Assembly: GCA_003542015.1 (NCBI GenBank)
Contig: DPLL01000279.1
Location: 45,379-53,042, forward strand
From: Microcoleaceae cyanobacterium UBA9251
GTDB taxonomy: Bacteria; Cyanobacteriota; Cyanobacteriia; Cyanobacteriales; Microcoleaceae
Reading direction: 5' to 3'
DNA: 7,664 nucleotides
The translations under genes were made by a program, and so were the position numbers. This document shows, one piece after another, positions 1 through 4,991 of the stretch. A model generated the notes under the pieces. The model was given only the letters and a program-made list of their open reading frames with translations, was not told the DNA's origin and did not search any database. Position 1 is the stretch's first letter. Each line of letters begins with the position of its first letter.

Positions 1-7
1 GGTGGTT

Positions 8-30
8 GAGCCCTTCGACTACGCTCAGGG
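8..30. repeat. dispersed repeat fragment with CCCTTCGACTACGCTCAGGG core
   Basis: The core at 11-30 matches, from memory, a short dispersed sequence that is very frequent in cyanobacterial intergenic DNA (reverse strand CCCTGAGCGTAGTCGAAGGG). It contains separated GAGC and GCTC arms (8-11 and 24-27), so a weak fold is possible. The open frame running through it (2-184) has a composition typical of translated repeat DNA and I do not regard it as a gene. The rest of 31-170 shows no gene. It includes a GAGAAACCGAGTTTTT stretch (around 90-105) resembling another common cyanobacterial repeat. The copy number in this genome cannot be seen from the window. Confidence 0.45.
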
Positions 31-151
31 GCCACGAAGCCGAAACCCTGCGGCGAGCATCTCTCGGAGGAATCCAGAACTTTTCAGAGAAACCGAGTTT
101 TTTTGGCCGTCCTGTCTAAGCCCGCGACAGCCAAAGCATTTATACTCAGGG

Positions 152-159
152 GCGATCGC
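152..159. repeat. HIP1 palindrome GCGATCGC (one of nine exact copies)
   Basis: Exact copies of the highly iterated palindrome start at 152, 1036, 1510, 2336, 2373, 5524, 6475, 6539 and 7348. Many near-copies containing CGATCG also occur. The copies lie both in genes (the kinase, the acetyltransferase, trpE) and in the glycosyltransferase remnant. None falls between 2381 and 5523 apart from near-copies, so the decayed insertion region and psaD are poor in them. HIP1 abundance is a known cyanobacterial genome signature and supports the taxonomic call. Confidence 0.9.
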
Positions 160-170
160 CCTGAAAAAAA

Positions 171-205
171 TAATTGGCCGTTAGTTTCTCACTAACGGCC
201 AATTA
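171..205 (-). terminator. perfect 15-bp hairpin with U-tract on the minus strand
   Basis: The left arm 171-185 and right arm 191-205 are perfect complements around a 5-nt loop, TTCTC. On the minus strand the hairpin is followed directly by seven T residues (the A run at 164-170). That is the geometry of an intrinsic terminator for leftward transcription. On the plus strand the 3' side lacks a good T run, so rightward termination before the kinase gene is less supported. No leftward gene is visible just to the right. It could end antisense transcripts, or be a mobile hairpin repeat rather than a functional terminator. Confidence 0.4.
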
Positions 206-270
206 ATAGTGACTTTTGAGAGATACTAAGAAGGGATCGATCTAAACTTATTGTCGATCGCTCCTGTTTT

Positions 271-2289
271 GTGATCGGCAAAAATGCTCGCTTAAGGCAA
301 ATGCTCGTTCCTATTTCGTTACTCGCAGAACTTCTGCAAGCTTTGCCCCAACTGCGGGCACAAATTTATTTCAAATCTTCCATGACAGCGCTGTCTCACG
401 CGATGGAAGACTTGGTTTTGGCGGGTTCTGATGAACCTTTAGTCATTGCTAGCTTTCAGCGAGAGCGCTTTTACCGCCAGGAAGCTCACCGCTACCAGCG
501 CATTTCCGATCGCTCATCTCAGGTATATGTGCTAGCAGCACCGGAAACTGAGTTTAAAAACTCTTCGGAGTGTCACGAAACTGTGGCGTTTGCACCGGAA
601 GATGGGTTAAGCCAAGAGTGGCATTTAGTGGTGATCGGAGAAAACTACTCAACTTGCCTGATTTGTCACGAAAAAATTGTGCCCCTGGAAAATCAGGATG
701 AGCGCGAGCCGCTGTTGATGGATCAAGCTCGTAGATTTGAGGGAATTTGGACTTTCGATCGGGAGGTAAGCTGCAAAGCCGCTGCATTGTTGCTCGATCG
801 AATTGTCAAGTATCGCCCGGAATTGGCCGAAAAGATCGATCGAGCGCGAACAACTTACAAATTGGTCGCCGCACCGAAAAAACCGAGGAAATCGGCTAAT
901 TCCAAATCCGCACAGCCAGACAAAAATATAGGGAAACCCCCAAACATTCCCAATCCCAAATTGAACGACGCTTTTGCCGAACGCTTAGTGACATACTTGC
1001 AAGCTGGCCAGCACAAACTGCTGAAAGCATACGGTGCGATCGCCGCCCAAGAACGCAAAGAACGCCTCGTAAACTTAATTACAACGGCAATGCGGCAGTC
1101 TCTCAATCCCCAAGAAATCGTGGAAGTCGCAGTGCAAGAACTGGGAACTGCCCTTTCGGCTTGTCGCTGTTTGATTTATCGGTGCAAAGCCACAGATGCG
1201 ACGACTAAAATCGATCGCGAGTTTTTGTGCCGGGGCGCTAATTCCCTGCTAAATAAGACTTGGCCCTTGCAGGAAAATCCGATATTTCGTGATGCGGTGA
1301 CAAACCAAGAACGAGTTTATATCCAAGATACAGCACAACACCCGCTGATTGTCAATACAAAATCTTTAGAAAAAACTGTCAAAAATTGGCAAATTGTCTC
1401 CTGGTTAATGGTGCCTGTGCTTTATCAGGGGCGGGTTTTGGGTATGGTGGAAATGCACCAGTGTCGCTCGACCTTGGCTTGGGAAGAAGACGAGCTGGCT
1501 CTAGTTGAGGCGATCGCCACCCAACTCGGAGCAGCCTTAATTCAAGCAGAAACCTACGCACATTTAGAAGAGCTAAATCAACAATTAGAAGCCTTAGACC
1601 GCACTCGCAGCAATCTAATAGCCATCACAGGCCACGAACTCCGAACTCCCCTTTCCACTATTCAAGTGTGTCTAGAAAGTTTGAATACCGAACCAGATAT
1701 GCCACCAGAATTGCGGAAAATCATGTTAGAAACAGCCCTGGGCGATGCCGATAGAATGCGGAAACTTGTGCAGGATTTCCTAACTCTTTCCCACCTAGAA
1801 AGCGGACGAGTTGCATGGAATGTAGAATCGCTAACCCTGCAAGAATGCGTGGATTTAGCCCTCAGCAGCGTTCGATCTCGTGGTTACGATCGCGACTTGC
1901 CGGAAATTATCGCCGAAGTATCCGCAGAATTGCCTTTAGTGCAAGCTGACGGCGAGTGGTTGGTAGAATTGCTTTCTAAACTACTAGACAACGCTTGCAA
2001 ATTCACCAAACCCCAAGGAAGCGTGACTGTTCGAGCTAAATGTAATGGTTATAGGATGGTGGAAGTGCTTGTAGCCGACACGGGGAGAGGAATAGAGGCG
2101 AATAGTTTAAAAGTAGTGTTCGATCGATTTTATCAAGAAGAAGGAGCTTTGCGGCGCAGTGCCGGCGGTACGGGTTTAGGATTAGCAATTTGCAAGCAGA
2201 TTGTGGCTGGCTGGGGAGGCAAAATTTGGGTAGATTCGCCAGGAAAAGACAAAGGGAGTGAATTTCATTTCACTATTCCCACTGTTTAG
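271..2289 (+). CDS. DICT-GAF sensor histidine kinase
   Basis: This is a two-component sensor kinase, predicted cytoplasmic because no transmembrane segment is seen. The N-terminus (about residues 15-190) matches the DICT sensory domain found in cyanobacterial diguanylate cyclases and kinases, including FKSSMTALSHAMEDLVLAG. A basic, proline-rich linker (about 195-235) leads to a GAF domain (about 264-435) ending in a phytochrome-like segment with HQC (396-398). HisKA carries the H-box GHELRTPL with phospho-acceptor His455. HATPase_c has Asn574 (LLDNACKF), the G1 box DTGRG (603-607), an F box FDRF (617-620) and the G2 box GGTGLGL (632-638). All catalytic motifs are present, so it should be active. 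There is no receiver domain and no adjacent response regulator, so it is an orphan. The start used is GTG 271. ATG 301, ten codons in and preceded by TAAGG, is an equally credible start and keeps the whole DICT domain. The signal and partner regulator are unknown. Confidence 0.95.
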   Translation: MIGKNARLRQMLVPISLLAELLQALPQLRAQIYFKSSMTALSHAMEDLVLAGSDEPLVIASFQRERFYRQEAHRYQRISDRSSQVYVLAAPETEFKNSSECHETVAFAPEDGLSQEWHLVVIGENYSTCLICHEKIVPLENQDEREPLLMDQARRFEGIWTFDREVSCKAAALLLDRIVKYRPELAEKIDRARTTYKLVAAPKKPRKSANSKSAQPDKNIGKPPNIPNPKLNDAFAERLVTYLQAGQHKLLKAYGAIAAQERKERLVNLITTAMRQSLNPQEIVEVAVQELGTALSACRCLIYRCKATDATTKIDREFLCRGANSLLNKTWPLQENPIFRDAVTNQERVYIQDTAQHPLIVNTKSLEKTVKNWQIVSWLMVPVLYQGRVLGMVEMHQCRSTLAWEEDELALVEAIATQLGAALIQAETYAHLEELNQQLEALDRTRSNLIAITGHELRTPLSTIQVCLESLNTEPDMPPELRKIMLETALGDADRMRKLVQDFLTLSHLESGRVAWNVESLTLQECVDLALSSVRSRGYDRDLPEIIAEVSAELPLVQADGEWLVELLSKLLDNACKFTKPQGSVTVRAKCNGYRMVEVLVADTGRGIEANSLKVVFDRFYQEEGALRRSAGGTGLGLAICKQIVAGWGGKIWVDSPGKDKGSEFHFTIPTV

Positions 2290-2297
2290 ATCGACGA

Positions 2298-2681
2298 TCA
2301 GTAATTCTGCCACATCATTTGGCAGGCAGATTCGAGCGATCGCACAAATGCCTCTACCTGGAATAGAGTCGGGCGATCGCTTGGTGACTTCAACTTCTCT
2401 TGGAGTCGGTAGCGAATCTCAGCTAATTATTGAGGATGAGTTGCTAAATATACCGCCCGCCGTTCATATTCGACGACATTTTCACAAATCATCTCCTCAA
2501 AACCCGCTGCTGCACAGATACTCGCCCCCATCCGGGAAGCATAGGTTTCGCCCGGACAAGTCAGTAGGGGTAATCCCGCCCAAAAAACTGCGGCGGCGGT
2601 AGAACCGGCGTTGTAGATCAAAGTATGGTCAGTACAGATTGCTTTGTTGAATCTTACAATATCAGCGTCTTGAGACCTGAG
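2298..2681 (-). pseudogene. C-terminal remnant of O-GlcNAc transferase-like (SPINDLY/OGT family) glycosyltransferase
   Basis: Read on the minus strand, 2621-2430 encodes YNAGSTAAAVFWAGLPLLT, then CPGETYASRMGASICAAAGFEEMI and an EYE...LATHP segment. This is the nucleotide-sugar-binding end of the bacterial TPR-OGT family. An in-frame TAA (plus coordinates 2427-2429) interrupts it. Beyond the stop the same frame continues with LAEIRYRL and ends in FVRSLESACQMMWQNY at TGA 2298-2300, which looks like the normal OGT C-terminus. The N-terminal TPR repeats and most of the catalytic domain are missing, and an upstream in-frame stop lies at 2682-2684. Between DAD and TLIYN the sequence does not fit the family well, so a small replacement is likely. 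It converges with the kinase gene, leaving 8 bp between the stops. The family assignment is from remembered motifs. Confidence 0.7.
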
Positions 2682-2770
2682 TTACTGACGGTAGATTTGG
2701 TAGATTTGTACTCTAGTTGGTTTACCTATAAATGAAAATATAGCCTTTCTCAGAAAGATGAGGTACGACT

Positions 2771-2805
2771 GGGCATAGGGCATGGGGCATGGGGCATAGG
2801 GCATG
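2771..2805 (+). repeat. heptamer STRR array, five units of GGGCAT(A/G)
   Basis: Five contiguous 7-nt units, GGGCATA, GGGCATG, GGGCATG, GGGCATA and GGGCATG, are followed by degenerate GGGTTCC and a separate GGGCATA at 2816-2822. This is the short tandemly repeated repetitive (STRR) class known in filamentous cyanobacteria. Read on the minus strand it yields the low-information peptide MPYAPCPMPYA, which joins the end of the coding fragment at 2806-2969. Confidence 0.9.
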
Positions 2806-2969
2806 GGGTTCCGTGGGCATACCTCACTTTTTTGAGAACCGCTATATCTGATGTACCAGAAATGTTGCATCAGTCCATAGACCGATTTACCGGTGTCGCT
2901 TTCAGTTTGATAGATGGGAATCCCCACACTATACTGATCGAAGGTTAGTGTGGGATGAAAGACGCGCTC
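2806..2969 (-). pseudogene. unidentified minus-strand coding fragment
   Basis: The minus strand is open from 2969 downward and reads ERVFHPTLTFDQYSVG, then IPIYQTESDTGKSVYGLMQH and FWYIRYSGSQK. It then runs into the heptamer array. Its balanced amino-acid composition with many aromatics looks like real protein rather than translated repeat. It lacks a normal start, since an in-frame TAG lies directly upstream at 2970-2972, and its natural C-terminus is gone. I do not recognise the family. Together with the OGT remnant beside it on the same strand it may be debris of an older leftward gene or cluster. It could also be a chance open frame. Confidence 0.3.
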
Positions 2970-3087
2970 CTATGAGGATTCCACCCGTGGTCGGTGTACA
3001 ATTTTCATTGTATTTTTTGTCAAGATTAAATTACATTTGAGAGGGGAAAATCTTATAGCTTTATGGATAAAATCTTGACTTATTTGC

Positions 3088-3117
3088 TTGACATTCAATA
3101 GTGTTTTTTGCTATAGT
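3088..3117 (+). promoter_or_regulatory. sigma70-type promoter upstream of the tnpB remnant
   Basis: A perfect TTGACA -35 box (3088-3093) is separated by 18 nt from TATAGT (3112-3117), a one-mismatch -10 box, in an AT-rich context. It points at the tnpB remnant, whose homology starts about 35 nt downstream. If still active it would transcribe the broken transposase gene and then the long heptamer array. Prediction is from consensus only. Confidence 0.55.
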
Positions 3118-3152
3118 AATATCAACTGAGGCGTAAATGTCCTAGGGCAATA

Positions 3153-3730
3153 AAGACAACATATCAGCCCCAATTTGATCCAGATACCAATCAGAAGTTA
3201 GCCTTAAACCAAGGGTTCAGAATTTGCCGCTACTGGTACAATCGCCAGTTAGGAGATCGCTTTGATTGGTGGGAGATGAATCAGAATGCTGTGAATGCTT
3301 GTCCATTGATCGCTAGCATTTCGCCTCCCAGGGAAAAACCTAACTACTACTCACAGAAACAACAATTGCCCATTATTAAAAAAGACTTAGTGAAAGTCTG
3401 ACCTAGTGGTGAGTTGTTGGACTTTAAACAAATAGACTCAACTGTTTTACCGGATGTTTCTCAGCGAGTAGACAAAGCGTTTGAGCGGTTTATCAGAGGA
3501 GATGCTAAGGGTGGAAAGTCGAGTAGACATCGCTTTAAAAATGAAGCAGACTACCGGGTAGTGAGCGAAGCGAATCTATGACTTTTGCAACTGCTAGCAA
3601 TGATTGGATTAAACTGGTTGGTAAGAATTGGATGTACATTCGATTTCCGAAACTAGGAGTTGTCAAAGTTCGGATACACCGCGCCATCCCAGACGGATTT
3701 ACTATCCAGCAAGCTAGTCTTACTAGAAAA
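3153..3730 (+). pseudogene. IS200/IS605-family TnpB (OrfB) N-terminal remnant, broken
   Basis: The first segment (3153-3398) reads KTTYQPQF, then RICRYWYNRQLGDRFDWWE and NACPLI, the typical N-terminus of cyanobacterial TnpB-like proteins. An in-frame TGA at 3399-3401 is followed by more homology (GELLDFKQID, VDKAFERFIRGDAKGGKSSR). A 17-bp insertion at 3558-3574 then shifts the frame. Homology resumes from 3575 (SMTFATASNDWIKLVGKNW, IRFPKLGVVKVRIHRAIPDG) and stops at LTRK (3730), where heptamer repeats begin. Only about 190 codons remain. The RuvC catalytic residues, the zinc finger and the 3' end that normally overlaps the guide RNA are lost, so nuclease activity is impossible. There is no in-frame ATG: ATG 3137 is in a different frame and stops after two codons. 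No TnpA partner is visible. Confidence 0.85.
3558..3574 (+). repeat. 17-bp insertion GTAGTGAGCGAAGCGAA inside tnpB
   Basis: Deleting this stretch restores a continuous frame (tac-cgg-tct-atg-act, DYRSMTFATAS) that matches the TnpB family, so it is a clean 17-nt insertion and the cause of the frameshift. Its core, GAGCGAAGCGA, resembles a small dispersed repeat often seen in cyanobacterial genomes. The match to known repeats is from memory. Confidence 0.6.
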
Positions 3731-3732
3731 TT

Positions 3733-4119
3733 GGTCATGGGTCATGGGTCATTGGTCATGGGTCATGGGTCATGGGTCATTGGTCATTGGTCATTGGGAA
3801 TAGGTAATTGGGAATAGGTAATTGGGAATGGGGAATGGGGAATTGGGAATTGGTCATTGGTCATTGGTCATGGGTCATTGGTCATTGGTAATTGGGAATA
3901 GGTAATTGGGAATAGGTAATTGGGAATGGGGAATGGGGAATTGGTCATGGGTCATTGGGAATTGGTCATGGGTCATTGGGAATTCGTAATTCGTAATTCT
4001 TCATCCGTAATTCGTAATTCTTCATCCGTAATTCGTAATTCGTAATTCGTAATTCGTAATTCCTAATTCCTAATTCCTAATTCGTAATTCCTAAATTCGT
4101 AACTCATAAATTCGTAATC
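3733..4119 (+). repeat. long composite heptamer STRR array (over 50 units)
   Basis: From 3733 to 4089 the sequence divides into exactly 51 consecutive 7-mers with no indel. Units run GGTCATG/GGTCATT (3733-3795), GGGAATA/GGTAATT/GGGAATG/GGGAATT (3796-3851), the same classes again (3852-3984), CGTAATT with CTTCATC (3985-4061), CCTAATT (4062-4082) and CGTAATT (4083-4089). Degenerate 7- and 8-nt units continue to 4119. Nested duplications are clear: 3768-3844 against 3866-3942 (77 bp, one mismatch), 3943-3963 against 3964-3984 (exact), and 3985-4005 against 4006-4026 (exact). The array begins two bases after the last TnpB codon. The frame running into it (to 3817) is only tnpB read-through. The 4120-4260 stretch that follows shows no gene; it holds only an isolated TTGACA at 4177. 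Confidence 0.95.
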
Positions 4120-4260
4120 AGATCGAGCGATCGTCGGCAACCAAATTTCAGGTGTTTTAGAGTATTGTTTATCACCTTGACAGGGTAGCACAGTGTGCAC
4201 CTACGAAGAGCTGTTTTTTATGGATTGTTGCTTCCTAATTCTGTTTTTCAGCTTCGCTGC

Positions 4261-4302
4261 CAATGACCAATTACTAATTATTAATTATCAATTATCAATT
4301 AT
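4261..4302 (-). repeat. AT-rich heptamer array in inverted orientation upstream of psaD
   Basis: Six units, CAATGAC, CAATTAC, TAATTAT, TAATTAT, CAATTAT and CAATTAT, are followed by a degenerate CAAAAAA. Their complements (GTCATTG, GTAATTG, ATAATTG) are the same families seen on the plus strand at 3733-3984, so this array is in opposite orientation to the large one. It ends about 27 nt before the HLR1-like site of psaD. A similar AATTATCAAAAATG tail sits at the start of the acetyltransferase gene. Confidence 0.8.
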
Positions 4303-4328
4303 CAAAAAATGTCGATCGCCAAAAAACT

Positions 4329-4346
4329 GTTAACTTTCCTTACAAT
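4329..4346 (+). promoter_or_regulatory. HLR1-like element (candidate RpaB site) of psaD
   Basis: Two imperfect 8-mers, GTTAACTT (4329-4336) and CTTACAAT (4339-4346), are separated by exactly 2 nt. This matches the layout of the HLR1 high-light regulatory element, a direct repeat of (G/T)TTACA(T/A)(T/A) with a 2-nt spacer. The second copy deviates at one position, the first at two. HLR1/RpaB control of photosystem I genes, psaD included, is established in Synechocystis and Synechococcus. The site lies about 60 nt upstream of the psaD start. Core promoter boxes are unclear: TCGACA at 4348-4353 and TAGGAT at 4374-4379 are weak and 20 nt apart. The assignment to RpaB is inference. Confidence 0.5.
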
Positions 4347-4405
4347 TTCGACAGTAGGGTAACAATCAGGTGATAGGATGCCTGAAAAATCCTTTGGATA
4401 TATCT

Positions 4406-4831
4406 ATGGCAGAAGAACTCACTGGACAACCCCCTATTTTCGGCGGCAGCACCGGCGGCTTGCTGACTAAGGCCCTAGTTGAAGAGAAATACGCGATCAC
4501 TTGGACTAGCCCCAAGGAACAGGTGTTTGAAATGCCGACAGGCGGCGCTGCAATCATGCGTCAAGGCGACAACCTGCTGTATCTGCCCCGGAAGGAGCAG
4601 TGTATCGCTTTGGGCGGCCAGCAACTGCGGTCTAAGTTCAAAATCTCGAACTACAAGATTTACCGTGTATTTCCCGACGGTTCTAATGAGTACCTGCATC
4701 CCAAGGATGGCGTGTTCCCTGAAAAGGTGAACGAAGGTCGCGCGTACAACGGTAAGATTGACCGCAATATTGGCAGCAATCCTAATCCGATTAAGGTGAA
4801 GTTCACCGGTAAAAAGACCTACGAAGTTTAG
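4406..4831 (+). CDS. psaD: photosystem I subunit II (PsaD)
   Basis: PsaD is an extrinsic stromal/cytoplasmic-side subunit of photosystem I that docks ferredoxin and stabilises PsaC. The 141-residue product is normal length for cyanobacteria. It shows the family signatures GQPPIFGGSTGGLL (7-20), EKYAITW (27-33), EQVFEMPTGGAAIM, LLYLPRKEQC, YKIYRVFPDG, YLHPKDGVFPEKVNEGR (to 112) and the C-terminal KFTGKKTYEV. ATG 4406 was chosen because MAEELTGQPP matches the conserved N-terminus. The in-frame GTG at 4370 would add 12 non-conserved residues. There is no strong Shine-Dalgarno upstream, which is common for cyanobacterial genes. An HLR1-like site lies upstream, suggesting light-intensity control. 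trpE lies two genes downstream, echoing slr0737/slr0738 of Synechocystis. Confidence 0.98.
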   Translation: MAEELTGQPPIFGGSTGGLLTKALVEEKYAITWTSPKEQVFEMPTGGAAIMRQGDNLLYLPRKEQCIALGGQQLRSKFKISNYKIYRVFPDGSNEYLHPKDGVFPEKVNEGRAYNGKIDRNIGSNPNPIKVKFTGKKTYEV

Positions 4832-4845
4832 GTTTTGATCGAATT

Positions 4846-4884
4846 GCTGAGCTAGTTCGGGGAGTATTTCCTGAAAAGCTCAGC
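4846..4884 (+). terminator. possible stem-loop after psaD
   Basis: GCTGAGCT (4846-4853) pairs perfectly with AGCTCAGC (4877-4884) across a 23-nt loop. It is followed by the moderately T-rich TTGCATTTTCTGGTTTG. It begins 15 nt after the psaD stop, the right place for a 3' end. The long loop and broken T run make it a weak intrinsic terminator. It may instead protect the 3' end of an abundant mRNA. A GC-rich stretch with GGGCG and CGCCC arms (about 4914-4941) follows and could fold too. Confidence 0.35.
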
Positions 4885-4991
4885 TTGCATTTTCTGGTTT
4901 GTAGTAGCGCTTGGGCGGGGGAGGATAAACCTACAGCGCCCCGGCGCAACTGCAAACTTTTAATCTAATTAAAAATTAATAATTATCAAAA

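Noticed and set aside
2..184. 60-codon plus-strand open frame
   Set aside because: It is a translation of dispersed-repeat DNA running into the hairpin at 171-205. There is no family resemblance and no ribosome binding site.
2258..2602. 114-codon plus-strand open frame after the kinase
   Set aside because: It overlaps the kinase end and is the opposite strand of the OGT-like remnant, whose minus-strand reading is clearly the biological one.
3153..3730. Functional TnpB nuclease with guide RNA
   Set aside because: A stop codon, a frameshift and loss of the whole RuvC/zinc-finger part and right end make it non-functional.
3733..4119. Possible CRISPR array
   Set aside because: The repeat unit is 7 nt with no unique spacers, and no cas gene is nearby. 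It is an STRR.
4370..4405. Upstream GTG start for psaD
   Set aside because: The 12 extra residues are not part of the conserved PsaD N-terminus, and ATG 4406 gives the normal length of 141.
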